Shown here one piece after another: positions 1 to 9,750 of a stretch of DNA of 64,000 nt (within the stretch, counting starts at the first letter, position 1; each line of letters starts with the position of its first letter). A model generated the notes under the pieces. The model was not told the origin of the DNA. It made no database searches and worked only from the letters and a program-made list of their open reading frames with translations. The DNA is from an uncultured Opitutia bacterium. GTDB taxonomy: Bacteria; Verrucomicrobiota; Verrucomicrobiia; Opitutales; UBA953. Location of the stretch: assembly GCA_945957395.1 (NCBI GenBank), contig CAMFKE010000004.1:62001-126000 (forward strand), read 5' to 3'. Made by a program: the position numbers and the translations under genes.

Positions 1-540
1 CTTGGCGAGAGACTCGGAGAGTTCGCGCACCGCCAGGTGGATGATGGGGTTGGCGAGCATGCCGGCTTTGCCTTCGTGCAACAGTCGCTCGTGGACCAGG
101 TCGTCGGAAAAGCGGCCGCTCCCTCGGCGCCACAGGCGAACCACAGGGTCCGGCCACCATCCGGAATGTTTCATGAAGCGCCCGCAGAACGAGGAGCGGC
201 GCGGCATGCGATAGACCTCAAAGGGGGGCGCGCCGCGCAGAAGCGTCTCGATTTCCGTTCGCAACCCGGGCCCGAGCCGTTCGTCGGCGTCGAGGCTGAG
301 CACCCACTCCTGCGTGGCCAGCGCCAGCGCGCGGTTCTTTTGCGGGCCGAATCCGGGCCAGTCCGTCCCGACGACGGTCGCGCCCATCTCCCGGCACAAC
401 GCCTGGGTGCCGTCGGTGCTGCCCGAGTCGACGACGACCACCTGCGAGGCGAGGCCGCTGACGGAGCGCAGACAATCTCCGATCATCGCCGCCTCGTTTT
501 TGGCGATGATGATGACGGAAAGCGACAGGGGGGCGTTCAT
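1..540 (-). CDS. Family 2 glycosyltransferase, LPS-core type (3' end outside window)
   Basis: The first 180 codons of a GT-A glycosyltransferase are present; the gene runs off the left edge. The N-terminus reads SVIIIAKNEAAMIGDCLRSV, and VVVDSGSTDGT and SLDADERL (the DxD-type metal/nucleotide-sugar site) follow. This pattern is typical of the WaaE/KdtX-like group that adds a sugar to LPS core or related glycans on the inner face of the inner membrane. The start is the ATG complementary to 538-540, nine bases after the stop of the upstream glycosyltransferase, so it is the third gene of a leftward operon headed by the MsbA-like flippase. The acceptor cannot be told from sequence. Confidence 0.85.
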   Translation of the reverse strand, partial: MNAPLSLSVIIIAKNEAAMIGDCLRSVSGLASQVVVVDSGSTDGTQALCREMGATVVGTDWPGFGPQKNRALALATQEWVLSLDADERLGPGLRTEIETLLRGAPPFEVYRMPRRSSFCGRFMKHSGWWPDPVVRLWRRGSGRFSDDLVHERLLHEGKAGMLANPIIHLAVRELSESLAK

Positions 541-549
541 GGGCGTGGA

Positions 550-1500
550 TTATCGGGTGAAAAGACGGCCGCAAGTGCCTCGCGCGTAGCCGCCGCAACG
601 GGCCAGCCTCACGCGGCTTCGCGACCGATGGTCGGCGTTTCGAAGGAGTGTCGCCAGCGCGACATTGAGGGCGAAAAACGGCGCCTTCAGGGCCGCTACG
701 AGCAGTCGGCCGAGGAGGAATCGCGTGCTGCGCCAGCCGTGAGGGATTTTCATCAGCTTGGCCTCGATGCTTGATTCCGCCGAGTCGCTGGCGAGGCGCA
801 TGGTGTTTTCCTCGGTCAGTCGCGTTGCCGGAATCTGGTGACGCCCGAGGGCGCCGGGATGGAACCACACTTCGCGGCCGGCCCGAAGGATCCGCTCGGC
901 CATCTCGGGCTCCTCTCCCGCAAGCAAGCGCGTGCCGATGCGCCCAAGGTTCGGGTCGAACATGCCGTGCGCATGGAACATCTCGGCGGGTGCCGCCATG
1001 TTGCCGCCGCCGATTCCCGGCTCGAAGGGGAACTTGCGTCGAACCGGCTCGGTGAGCGTCGTGGGCCGGTTGTCCCAAAAGGCTTTCGCCCATTCGGGGC
1101 ATCCGTCGGGAAAGTCGGTGACGAGCGCTCCGTAGACAAGTCCCGGGCGGGCCCCCCTCTCGGTGCGGAAGAGTTCCGTGATGCGTTCAATCCAGTCCGG
1201 ACCTACGAAAACATCGTCTTCCCCGAAGGCCAGGATTTCGCCACGCGCCTCGCGTATGCCTCGGTTGCGCGCATGGGAAACCCCCTGGCGCGGTTCGCTC
1301 ACGAAACGGAAACGCCGGTGGCTCGCGCAGAAATCCCTCGTGATTTTAGGCCCGCCGTCCGACGAGTTGTTATCAATGATCAGCAACTCCCATTCGCCCG
1401 GGTAGGTTTGCAGGTCGAAGCGTCGGAGGGTCTCCCCGATGAAGCGCTCCCGGTTGTAGGTCGGGATGATGACGCTTACGAATGGAAATCGGTCAGGCAT
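550..1500 (-). CDS. Family 2 glycosyltransferase
   Basis: This 316-residue GT-A enzyme opens with FVSVIIPTYNRERFIGETL. It has the IIDNNSSDGG nucleotide-binding segment and ILAFGEDDVFVGPDW, where EDD occupies the DxD position. The C-terminal part has a long basic/hydrophobic stretch (ARFLLGRLLVAALKAPFFALNVAL by eye, split here as RFLLGRLLVAALKAP and FFALNVALATLL) that may bind the membrane. It sits 12 bases downstream of the msbA-like gene and 9 bases upstream of another glycosyltransferase, so the three are probably one envelope-glycan operon. Sugar donor and acceptor are unknown. Confidence 0.88.
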   Translation of the reverse strand: MPDRFPFVSVIIPTYNRERFIGETLRRFDLQTYPGEWELLIIDNNSSDGGPKITRDFCASHRRFRFVSEPRQGVSHARNRGIREARGEILAFGEDDVFVGPDWIERITELFRTERGARPGLVYGALVTDFPDGCPEWAKAFWDNRPTTLTEPVRRKFPFEPGIGGGNMAAPAEMFHAHGMFDPNLGRIGTRLLAGEEPEMAERILRAGREVWFHPGALGRHQIPATRLTEENTMRLASDSAESSIEAKLMKIPHGWRSTRFLLGRLLVAALKAPFFALNVALATLLRNADHRSRSRVRLARCGGYARGTCGRLFTR

Positions 1501-1512
1501 GTCGGGGGCCGG

Positions 1513-3336
1513 CTAGTCGTTCAGGCCGAACTTCTGACGCTCGTAGAGCGAGTGGTAGATGGGCGAGCTTGCCAGCAACGCCTCGTGCGTGCCGTCGGCG
1601 GCCACGCCGAGCGAGGATTTCTCGAAGACCAGGATGCGGGTGGCGAAGCGGATGGTGGAGAAACGGTGCGCGATGATCAGCACGGTCTTGCCGCGGGCGA
1701 GAAGCTCGAGCGCCTCCTGCACCTGCGCCTCCGTTTCGGAATCCAGCGCCGAGGTGGCTTCGTCGAGAACCAGGATTGGCGCATCCTTGAGGAACGCCCG
1801 GGCGATGGCGAGGCGCTGGCGCTGGCCTCCGGAGAGCAGCCCGCCGCGTTCGCCCACGGGGGTGGCGAAGCCCAGCGGCAGGGACTCGATGAAGTCGAGG
1901 GCGCCGGCCTTTCTCGCCGCCTCGCGAATCTCCTCGTCCGTGGCGTCGGGTTTGCCCAGTCGCAGGTTCGCCGCGATGGTGTCGCTGAAGAGAATGGGCT
2001 CCTGCGAAACCAGCGCGATGCGCTCGCGCAGAGCGTCCTGAGCCACCTCGCGAACATCCAGGCCGTCGACGAGCACGCGACCGGAGGTGGCGTCGTAGAA
2101 GCGCGGGACAAGGTTGGCGAAGGTGGTCTTGCCCGAGCCGGAGGGGCCCACAAGCGCGACGATTTCGCCGGGGGCGATGCGAAGGGAGAGGTTTTTGAAC
2201 AGGGGTTCCGGGTCGGACGGGTAGTTGAAGTCGACGGCGTCGAACACGATTTCGCCTCTGGCGGGGGCGGGCAGGGGCTTCGGCGACGCCGGGTCGGCCA
2301 CCTCGATGGGGGCGTTGATGATTTCCTCCAAGCGGGCGAGCGCGGCGCCGGCCTGTTTGAGTCGGTTGTTCACGCTGCCGAGTTTCTTGACCGGGTCGTA
2401 GCAGAAATAGAGGGCGCCCACCAGTCCGACGATGTCGCCTGTCTTCATCGCCACGCCAGCCGACGCGACTTGCCAGATGGCGAAGGAGATGGAGGCCGCG
2501 GCGAGGAACTCGATGGTGGGAGAGAGCGACTTCTCGTACTTCACCAGCTTCATCTGAAGGCGCAGGAAGGCTCCGGTGCGTTCGCGGTATCGCGCGATTT
2601 CCCGCTCCTGCAGGTTATAGGCGCGGATCTCCCTGGGCGCCTGCACGCTTTCGACGAGCATGGCGTTCATCGCCCCGCCTTCGGCGAGCATCTGGTTGGC
2701 TCGGCGCAGAAGCTTTTTGCTGACGAAGCTGATGGGCAGCACGGTGGCCGGGACGACGAGCAGACTGAGCATGAAGCGGTCCATGCCCGGCGTTTCCACG
2801 GCCTTGAAGGTGACGAATCCGAGGGCGAAAATCAGGGTGAACGGCTGGGTCACGAGTTCCCCGATCACATCGATAAGCGCGTATCGCACGATGGCTGCAT
2901 CCCCCGCCATGCGTTGGGAAATGTCCCCGGCGGGGATTTTGCGGAAGAAGTCCAGGTGCAGCCGTTGGAGCTTTTCGAAGACGGAAAGGCGAAGCGCCTC
3001 CAGCGTGCGCATGCCCGCCAGGTTCATCAGGTAATCCTTCCCGAATTGCGTGACGGCGCGGACGAAGAAGGTGCAAGGCAGCAGGAGGATGGCGAAGGTG
3101 AGCACATGTTCGCTGGCGATGCTCCACTCGCCCAGCCGGGTCCACTCCGGGAATTTGGCAAGCACGAGGTTCGTGCGCTCCCCCTCCGGGAAAAGCACGG
3201 GAAGGACCTTCTGGAGCATGAAGGGCAGTCCGAAGCCGGTGGCGGCCGAGTAGAGAACTCCCAGCAGCACCGCGCCTATGAGGTGAGGGACTACGGGGCG
3301 TACGAGTGGCCGGTAGGGACGAAAGGCTTTAAGCAT
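1513..3336 (-). CDS. msbA: ABC-type lipid/lipid A flippase, MsbA-like
   Basis: This is a 607-residue half-transporter with fused membrane and ATPase domains (type IV exporter). After about 330 residues of transmembrane helices comes an ATPase domain with Walker A GPSGSGKTTF, the ABC signature LSGGQRQRLAIARAF, Walker B ILVLDEATSALDSE and the switch histidine in LIIAHRFSTI. MsbA-type proteins flip lipid A-core across the inner membrane, and the two glycosyltransferase genes directly downstream fit that. The open frame extends upstream to 3444, but those residues are low-complexity and basic. I chose the ATG at 3336 (MLKAFRPYRPLVRPVVPHLI), the usual MsbA-like N-terminus. The exact lipid substrate is inferred from context. 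Confidence 0.88.
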   Translation of the reverse strand: MLKAFRPYRPLVRPVVPHLIGAVLLGVLYSAATGFGLPFMLQKVLPVLFPEGERTNLVLAKFPEWTRLGEWSIASEHVLTFAILLLPCTFFVRAVTQFGKDYLMNLAGMRTLEALRLSVFEKLQRLHLDFFRKIPAGDISQRMAGDAAIVRYALIDVIGELVTQPFTLIFALGFVTFKAVETPGMDRFMLSLLVVPATVLPISFVSKKLLRRANQMLAEGGAMNAMLVESVQAPREIRAYNLQEREIARYRERTGAFLRLQMKLVKYEKSLSPTIEFLAAASISFAIWQVASAGVAMKTGDIVGLVGALYFCYDPVKKLGSVNNRLKQAGAALARLEEIINAPIEVADPASPKPLPAPARGEIVFDAVDFNYPSDPEPLFKNLSLRIAPGEIVALVGPSGSGKTTFANLVPRFYDATSGRVLVDGLDVREVAQDALRERIALVSQEPILFSDTIAANLRLGKPDATDEEIREAARKAGALDFIESLPLGFATPVGERGGLLSGGQRQRLAIARAFLKDAPILVLDEATSALDSETEAQVQEALELLARGKTVLIIAHRFSTIRFATRILVFEKSSLGVAADGTHEALLASSPIYHSLYERQKFGLND

Positions 3337-3602
3337 GTCGGGCAGGGCGCGAAGGTGGACCTCGCCCCGGCCCCGGCAAGCCCGGGTCTGCCGCCTCGTC
3401 CGAAAAGTGCCGTCGCGGCGTGCGTTCGGGCGCTTCTGCGGCAAGGGAAGTGGCGTGCCTGATTCGGGGGCATTCCTGCGCCCGGTCGTTTTTTTTCAGG
3501 CCCGACGCGCCCGCTTTTTACGGCTCGCCCGCAGGGGCGCGGGTTGACCGAGGGCGCTCCCGCGGTTCGATGCGCCCTTCATTTCGAAAAATTTCAGTGC
3601 CC

Positions 3603-6600
3603 ATGAGAACTATGGACAAAGGCGCCGCGGCGTCCCGGGAGGCTTTCGCCCTGACGGCCTCCCTGATGCTGACGGCGATGTTGCTGGCTGTCGGCCTGCT
3701 GAGCGCCGCGTGCGTGACGCTGGAGCAGGGGCGCTCCCGTCGCGACCTGGCCCGGGTGCAGGCTCGTCTGCACGCCCGCGCGGCGCTGGCCATCGCGCTG
3801 GGCGAACTGCAGTCGGCGGTCGGTCCCGACCGGCGGGCGACGGCGGAGGCGGCGTTGCTGGCGGAGGAGGAACCCGGGCGCACGCATCCGCATTGGGTGG
3901 GCGTCTGGCGTTCGGACAGGCTGGCGGGCGAAGCTCCGGGAGCGGCCCCCTTTGTCCACCGGTCGGAATCCGGCGCACTGCGCGACCGGAGGTTTTCGGG
4001 CGGGTCGAATTACGACGCGCGACGCGAGGTGCAGCGCTGGCTCGTCTCCGGCGGGGAATTCGAGTCGGCGTCGCGCGCCGACATGCTGGAGGTGGTCGGG
4101 GCGGGGGAGGCGGATTCGCCGGTTTTTGCGCCCGCCGTGCCTTCGGGATCGGGCGTGCGGGTGGCGTGGTGGGCGTCCGACGAGGGAGTTAAGGCGCGGT
4201 ACAACCTTCCAAAGCCGCCACCGCCCGCGGATACGCTTGAGGCGCCCTGTCGCTTGGCGCCGCCTCCGACTGTCGGCGTCGCGGCGCTGCCGGGTTTTTC
4301 CGCCGCCGAGGAAGGCGTGTCGCCCACGATGACCGATGGGGACGCGGAGCTGGTGTGCGCCGCGGACGCGGCGGCCCGTCGTCGTCATTTTCACGACCTG
4401 ACCCCGTTTTCGGCGGGCGTTTTGGCGAATCAGCGCGAAGGCGGGTTGCGGCGGGACCTCACCGCCTTCCTGACCTCGGACGGCGAGGCGTCCGCCGGCG
4501 AGGGGCTTCCTCCGGTGCGCGCGGAGACGCCGCTGCTGGACGGAGCGGGAAGTCCCTTCGCCTTGTTCGGTCCGCGACTAGGCATGTTGCGCGGGTGGGC
4601 CTTGCTCGGCGCCCGGGCCGATGCCGGCTCCGTGTCGCCCGCGATCGGCGAGCGGCAGGTGCGGGCGAGTCGCCCGATTCCGGCGGACGCGTTCCATGAC
4701 GGCACGCATGCGAACCTTCCGGATACGACGGCGTGGAGGTCGCCGATGGTCGCGCCCGTGCTCACCGACGCGGCGGTCCATCACCGACTGGGATTCGATT
4801 CGGCCCGGACGCGCCCGGACGGGGCGCCTTGGCTGCGGTTGCACCTGTATCCGCGGGTGACCTTGTGGAATCCCTACGAGGTGAAGCTCGCCGCCGCCCG
4901 ATACCTGGTGCATCTGCGCGTGGGCGGCAGCCCCGAGTTCCGCCTTGTGAAGTGCAACCGGCGCGTGACGGGCCGGATTACCGGCTGGCGCGTCTATCGG
5001 GACGATGAAGTGAACTACGCCACGACGCAGGGCTCGCTGCTGTTCGTGCTGGATTGCCCGTCCATGGCGCCCGGCGCCTCCCTCCTGTTTTTGCCGGCGC
5101 GCACGCGCGTCTTCGATCTGCGCAATCCGGGGCTCAATACGCTCGTTCCCGCCTCCACCCAAGGCAACGCGCACTTCTTCCTCGAGGACGCCGACGCCTT
5201 CGAGGCGGGCGGGCTTCGTGGGCTCGCCGGTGTGGACCCGCGGGGGGAGTCCTGGCGGCTGGAGAACTCGGCGGCGGAGGATCATGCGGCTGCGCTCAAG
5301 CTCGTGACCGGCGCCGGGGCTCCGGACTGGTTCTCGGCCCGGCTGTATCCGACGCTTCGTTACATCTCGTGCTCCCACCGGTGCGGCGTGGGCACGACGG
5401 CCGACCCGGCCTGGCCCGCCTCGTTTTCCCAGCCGCTGCTGGACACCTTCGACGCCCCGCCGGCGCCGATGACGCGCGACGGCGTGAGGCTTCGTCGGGT
5501 CGAGGAAACGGAGGGCAATCTCGCCGCGTTCGCGCCGCGCGCGCACATGAACTCGGCCGTTCTCGGCGACCACAACCCGCTGGCCCCTTTCGCCTGCCGT
5601 CACCCGATGGACAACGCGACGCCTCAGGAACCGGGCGGGCGCGGTGTGCGCCGTCCCGAATATTTCGGGATCTTCACCCGCGACGCCTTTGACGCCGCCG
5701 CGGAGTGGTCGTCCGGTCGCGTAGTCTGCTCGCCGTTGGTGCGAGACGGGGCCGCGCCCGCGCTCGACTCGGTGGTCGCTTGTCCGTTGCCGCCGGCGCC
5801 GGCGAGGCTCACGGCGCTGGCCGATTTCGGGTGTGCGCCGATGTCGCCCTGGGCCTGGCAGCCGATGCGCGTGGCGGGGGAGTCGAGGTGCGCGCCCTAC
5901 GCGCCGGCGGATGCCAGCGCCTACGGGGCGCGCGAGGAGGCTTGGTCCGGCATGGGCGTCGGCGCGAAGCACTATGCCGATTGGACCCGCTTCGGGGAGT
6001 CGTCGGGGGAGCCTCTGGTGTATGACTCGCGCTTCGAGGTGAATCACGCGCTGTTTGACGGCTGGTGCCTCCTGAGCGGGGACGCCGAACGGCGGCGCGC
6101 CTTTTGCGCCGGCTTCGGGCGCGAGGTTCTGCCGAACGCCCGCCTGGTGCCGGCCCCCGGCGTGTCGGACGCGGCGGAGCGCCTGACGGGGAAGTCGGCG
6201 CTGGCGCGTGGCGCGTCGGCGGTGCTCACGGCCGGAGCGTTCAACATCAACAGCGTGTCGGTGGACGCATGGCGGGCCGTGTTGTCCTCCTCGCTCGACG
6301 CGCGTGAGGGGGCGCCGGCCGGCGCTGTCGTGTATCCGCGCGGGCCTCGCGTTCCGGCTGAAGGGGTCGGCGCGGACGCGCCTTGGCGCACTTCGGATTA
6401 CTGGACGCGCTCGCGCCGGTTGAGCGCGACGGAGGTCGAGCGGCTGGCGACGGAGATGGTGGCGGAGGTGCGGCGGCGCGGGCCGTTCCTGAGCCTGTCG
6501 GACTTTGTGAACCGACGGCTGGTCGGCGGCCGCGTGAGCGCCGACCCGCATGCGCCCTCCGTGAACGCGTGCGGCGCGCTGCAGGCGGCCATCGACCGCG

Positions 6601-6968
6601 CCGCGGTAAACGTCGTGGAGCCCGGCACCGTCATATCGCGTTACTCGGCGCTGCCGGGCACGCGGCATCTGCCGGAGCAGGCGGCCTGGGTGAGCACGGA
6701 GGGCGCCGCGGCGCGCCTTTCCCAGGGCGATGTGCTGCGCGCGCTCGGGCCGGTGATGGCCGCCCGGTCCGACTCTTTCAGGGTTCGTGTGGTCGCCGAG
6801 GCGGCCTGCGGCGACGGGGGTTCGACGCGCGTGGCGCTGGAGGCGTTTGTTCAGCGCACGCCCGCTCCGGTGTGCGCGGACCCGCGCCGGGCGGACGAGC
6901 CCGCGCCGGGCGCGGCGGGGCGGTTTGGCCGCAGGCTGGCGGTTCTCGGCGTGCGCGAGGTTCGGTGA
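3603..6968 (+). CDS. Giant pseudopilin-like protein, Verru_Chthon cassette protein A type
   Basis: The product has 1121 residues. It begins with a prepilin-like helix (EAFALTASLMLTAMLLAVGL) followed by an Arg/Ala-rich stretch and ALAIALGELQSAVGPDRRATA. This N-terminus is characteristic of very large Verrucomicrobia proteins that have a type IV pilin-like N-terminus and a long extracytoplasmic body, known as Verru_Chthon cassette protein A; the assignment is from memory of the family. The usual Gly before the hydrophobic segment is Glu here, so prepilin processing is uncertain. The ATG at 3603 is chosen because residues upstream of it in the frame do not look like protein. No other pilin-like gene adjoins it. 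Function is unknown; a role in a pilus or surface structure is inferred. Confidence 0.75.
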   Translation: MRTMDKGAAASREAFALTASLMLTAMLLAVGLLSAACVTLEQGRSRRDLARVQARLHARAALAIALGELQSAVGPDRRATAEAALLAEEEPGRTHPHWVGVWRSDRLAGEAPGAAPFVHRSESGALRDRRFSGGSNYDARREVQRWLVSGGEFESASRADMLEVVGAGEADSPVFAPAVPSGSGVRVAWWASDEGVKARYNLPKPPPPADTLEAPCRLAPPPTVGVAALPGFSAAEEGVSPTMTDGDAELVCAADAAARRRHFHDLTPFSAGVLANQREGGLRRDLTAFLTSDGEASAGEGLPPVRAETPLLDGAGSPFALFGPRLGMLRGWALLGARADAGSVSPAIGERQVRASRPIPADAFHDGTHANLPDTTAWRSPMVAPVLTDAAVHHRLGFDSARTRPDGAPWLRLHLYPRVTLWNPYEVKLAAARYLVHLRVGGSPEFRLVKCNRRVTGRITGWRVYRDDEVNYATTQGSLLFVLDCPSMAPGASLLFLPARTRVFDLRNPGLNTLVPASTQGNAHFFLEDADAFEAGGLRGLAGVDPRGESWRLENSAAEDHAAALKLVTGAGAPDWFSARLYPTLRYISCSHRCGVGTTADPAWPASFSQPLLDTFDAPPAPMTRDGVRLRRVEETEGNLAAFAPRAHMNSAVLGDHNPLAPFACRHPMDNATPQEPGGRGVRRPEYFGIFTRDAFDAAAEWSSGRVVCSPLVRDGAAPALDSVVACPLPPAPARLTALADFGCAPMSPWAWQPMRVAGESRCAPYAPADASAYGAREEAWSGMGVGAKHYADWTRFGESSGEPLVYDSRFEVNHALFDGWCLLSGDAERRRAFCAGFGREVLPNARLVPAPGVSDAAERLTGKSALARGASAVLTAGAFNINSVSVDAWRAVLSSSLDAREGAPAGAVVYPRGPRVPAEGVGADAPWRTSDYWTRSRRLSATEVERLATEMVAEVRRRGPFLSLSDFVNRRLVGGRVSADPHAPSVNACGALQAAIDRAAVNVVEPGTVISRYSALPGTRHLPEQAAWVSTEGAAARLSQGDVLRALGPVMAARSDSFRVRVVAEAACGDGGSTRVALEAFVQRTPAPVCADPRRADEPAPGAAGRFGRRLAVLGVREVR

Positions 6969-6999
6969 GCTCCGGCGCGCGGCCGGCTTTTCGAGGGCC

Positions 7000-7029
7000 A
7001 AAAAAACGCCGCCCGTTGTCGGGCGGCGT
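7000..7029 (-). terminator. Rho-independent terminator of glgP
   Basis: A perfect 10-bp stem (7006-7015 with 7020-7029) with a TTGT loop is flanked on the left by seven A residues, giving a U-tract on the minus strand. It lies 20 bases past the glgP stop codon and between convergent genes. Confidence 0.85.
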
Positions 7030-7049
7030 CGAGGAAGCCGTATTCCGGT

Positions 7050-9575
7050 TTAGAATTCGCCTTCGTGCGGGACGGGGACGGGCTTGAGGTTCCACACCTC
7101 GCGGGCGTATTCGTGGATGGTGCGGTCCGAGGAGAACTTGCCCACGCGCGCCGTGTTGAGGATGGCCATGCGCGCCCAGCGCTTCTTGTCGCGGAAGGCT
7201 TCGTCCACGCGGGCGTGGGCGTCGCAGTAGGCGCGGTAGTCGGCCAGGACGAGGTAGGGGTCGCCATGGTCGAGCAGGCTGCGCACGAGCGGGTCGAGCG
7301 CGCCGGGGTGGCCCGGGGTGAAGTAGTCGGAGCGCAGCCAGTCGAGGACGGACTTCAGTTCCTCGTCGTTCTCGTAGTACTCCCACGGGTTGTATCCGCG
7401 CGACTGCAGGTCGTGCACCTCCTCGACGGTGAGGCCGAAGATGAAGATGTTGTCGTCGCCGACCTCCTCCTTGATTTCGACATTGGCGCCGTCGAGCGTG
7501 CCGATGGTGAGGGCGCCGTTGAGGGCCAGCTTCATGTTGCCGGTGCCGGAGGCCTCCTTGCCGGCCGTGGAGATCTGCTCCGAGAGGTCGGAGGCGGGGA
7601 TGATCTTCTCGGCGAGCGAGACGCGGTAGTCGGGCAGGAAGGCGACCTTGAGCTTACCCTTGATGCGCTCGTCGGAGTTGATGCGCGCGCCCACGGCGTT
7701 GATGGCGTGGATGATCTCCTTGGCGAGTTCGTAGCCGGGCGCAGCCTTGGCGCCGAAGACGAACACGCGCGGGACGATGTCCAGCCCGGGGTTGGCGAGC
7801 AGCCGGCGGTAGAGCGTGACGATGTGCAGCAGGTTGAGGTGCTGGCGCTTGTATTCGTGCAGGCGCTTGATCTGCACGTCGAAGAGGGCGTCGGGGCTGA
7901 CCTCGATGCCGCACAGCTCCTTGATAACGGCGGCGAGTCGCACCTTGTTGGCGCGCTTCACGGCCATGAAGTCGGCCTGGAATTTGGCGTCGTCGGCCAG
8001 CGGCTCGAGGTGGCGAAGCTGGTCGAGGTTCTTGGTCCAGCAGTCGCCGATCTTCGAGTCGATGAGCGCGGAGAGGGCGGGGTTGCAAAGGCGCAGCCAG
8101 CGGCGGGGCGTGATGCCGTTGGTCTTGTTGTTGAACTTCTGCGGCCACATCTCGTGGAAGTCTCGCAGGAGGTGCTCCTTGAGCAGGCGCGTGTGCAGCT
8201 CGGCGACGCCGTTGACGCTGTGGGAGCCGACGACGGCGAGGTGGGCCATGCGCACCTGCTTGACCGGGCCCTCCTCGATGAGGGAGAGGGATGCGAGCTT
8301 GGAGCGGTCTCCGGGGAAGCGTGCGGAGACCTCGTCGAGGTGGCGCCGGTTGATTTCGTAGATGATCTGAAGGTGGCGGGGCAGGACCTTCTCGAAGAGC
8401 GGAACGCTCCACTTCTCAAGGGCCTCGGCCAGGAGCGTGTGGTTGGTGTAGCCGAACACGCGCACGACGATGTCCCAGGCCTTTTCCCAGGGCAGCATCT
8501 CGATGTCGACGAGGATGCGCATGAGCTCGGCCACGGCGACGGCCGGGTGGGTGTCGTTGAGCTGCATGGCGACCTTCTCGGGGAAGGCCTCCCAGCCCTG
8601 GTTGTGGCGCTTGTAGCGGCGGATGATGTCCTGCACGGAGCAGGAGACGAAGAAGATCTGCTGCACGAGGCGCAGCTCCTTGCCGTGGGCGGTCTTGTCG
8701 TTGGGGTAGAGGACCTTGGAGATGGTCTCGCCGCCGGCCTTTTCGCGGACGGCCTCGATGTAGCCGCCTTCGTTGAAGGTCTTGAAGTCGAACTCCTGCG
8801 AGGCGCGGGATTCCCAGAGGCGCAGGAAGTTCACGGCGCAGGCGCCGTAGCCGACGATGGGCATGTCCCAGGGGATGCCCACGAGCGAGCTGCCGGGCAC
8901 CCAGGTGGGGCGGAAGAGTCCGCAGTCGTCGTAGCGCATCTCGACATGGCCGTAGAGCGGGACGGTGAGCTTGTTCTCGGGGCGGCAGATCTGCCAGGGG
9001 GTGCCGTGCTGCATCCAGACGTCGGCGGATTCGACCTGGCGGCCGTTGACGAACGACTGGCGGAAGAGGCCGAACTCGTAGTGGATGCCGTAGCCGATGG
9101 CCGGGTACTCGAGGGTGGCGAGGGAGTCGAGGAAGCAGGCGGCGAGACGGCCGAGGCCGCCGTTGCCCAGACCCATGTCGACGAACTCCTCGAAAATCTT
9201 TTCGGGGTTCTGGCCCAGCTCGGTCAGCGCGCGGCGGGCGGATTCGAGCAGGCCGGTGTTCACGAGGTTGTTGTGAAGCAGGCGGCCCATGAGGTACTCC
9301 AGGGAGAGGTAGTACATGCGGCGCGCGTTGTTCTTCGCGTGGGTGCCCTGCGTGTGCATGTAGCGCTCCAGCACATGGTCGCGCACGGTCAGGCAGGTGG
9401 CGAGCCACCAGTCCTGCGGGTGGGCGGTGCCGGCGTCGCGCGCCAGCGAGCAATGCAGGTGGCGCAGGATGTCGTCCTTGATCTGCGTGTCATCGAAACG
9501 CAGTTCGAAACAGGTGGAGACGGCTCCCGGGGTGACGGGGGTGAGCACGGGGGCTTGGGTGCGTTTTAGGGCCAT
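7050..9575 (-). CDS. glgP: Glycogen/maltodextrin phosphorylase
   Basis: This 841-residue GT35 enzyme phosphorolyses alpha-1,4-glucan to glucose-1-phosphate in the cytoplasm. The length matches the family. Diagnostic segments are [30 protein letters not shown], the pyridoxal-phosphate site [20 protein letters not shown] (Lys near residue 680) and [12 protein letters not shown]. The first ATG at 9575 gives a normal N-terminus ([14 protein letters not shown]). The gene stands alone, with a clear terminator downstream. No other glycogen gene is in the window. Confidence 0.97.
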   Translation of the reverse strand: MALKRTQAPVLTPVTPGAVSTCFELRFDDTQIKDDILRHLHCSLARDAGTAHPQDWWLATCLTVRDHVLERYMHTQGTHAKNNARRMYYLSLEYLMGRLLHNNLVNTGLLESARRALTELGQNPEKIFEEFVDMGLGNGGLGRLAACFLDSLATLEYPAIGYGIHYEFGLFRQSFVNGRQVESADVWMQHGTPWQICRPENKLTVPLYGHVEMRYDDCGLFRPTWVPGSSLVGIPWDMPIVGYGACAVNFLRLWESRASQEFDFKTFNEGGYIEAVREKAGGETISKVLYPNDKTAHGKELRLVQQIFFVSCSVQDIIRRYKRHNQGWEAFPEKVAMQLNDTHPAVAVAELMRILVDIEMLPWEKAWDIVVRVFGYTNHTLLAEALEKWSVPLFEKVLPRHLQIIYEINRRHLDEVSARFPGDRSKLASLSLIEEGPVKQVRMAHLAVVGSHSVNGVAELHTRLLKEHLLRDFHEMWPQKFNNKTNGITPRRWLRLCNPALSALIDSKIGDCWTKNLDQLRHLEPLADDAKFQADFMAVKRANKVRLAAVIKELCGIEVSPDALFDVQIKRLHEYKRQHLNLLHIVTLYRRLLANPGLDIVPRVFVFGAKAAPGYELAKEIIHAINAVGARINSDERIKGKLKVAFLPDYRVSLAEKIIPASDLSEQISTAGKEASGTGNMKLALNGALTIGTLDGANVEIKEEVGDDNIFIFGLTVEEVHDLQSRGYNPWEYYENDEELKSVLDWLRSDYFTPGHPGALDPLVRSLLDHGDPYLVLADYRAYCDAHARVDEAFRDKKRWARMAILNTARVGKFSSDRTIHEYAREVWNLKPVPVPHEGEF

Positions 9576-9750
9576 GGAGGGGCGTGGGTTGTGCCGGCTT
9601 TGCCGGGGGGGGCAATGCGGTACCCCGAGGGGGGGCGCGTGTTAAGTCAAAAGCGGCCGGGGGTGGTGACAGGACCGTGAAAACCGGTCTCCGGCCAAAT
9701 TTAGCGTTCCTGCGAAAGGGGCGCTTGAAAGATGCCCCCCGGGGGCGAGC

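Noticed and set aside
838-3462. Long rightward open frame of 874 codons
   Set aside because: It lies opposite the glycosyltransferase and MsbA-like genes and has shadow-type composition (Arg/Gly/Glu-rich, no domain). The leftward frames have clear motifs.
4578-7001. Leftward frame of 807 codons opposite the pseudopilin-like gene
   Set aside because: Arg/Pro/His-rich sequence without domains or signal; the rightward frame has a pilin-like N-terminus and normal composition.
7065-9569. Rightward frame of 834 codons opposite glgP
   Set aside because: The composition (Val/Gly/Asp/Glu-rich) is that of the complement of a GC-rich gene; the leftward frame is an unambiguous glycogen phosphorylase.
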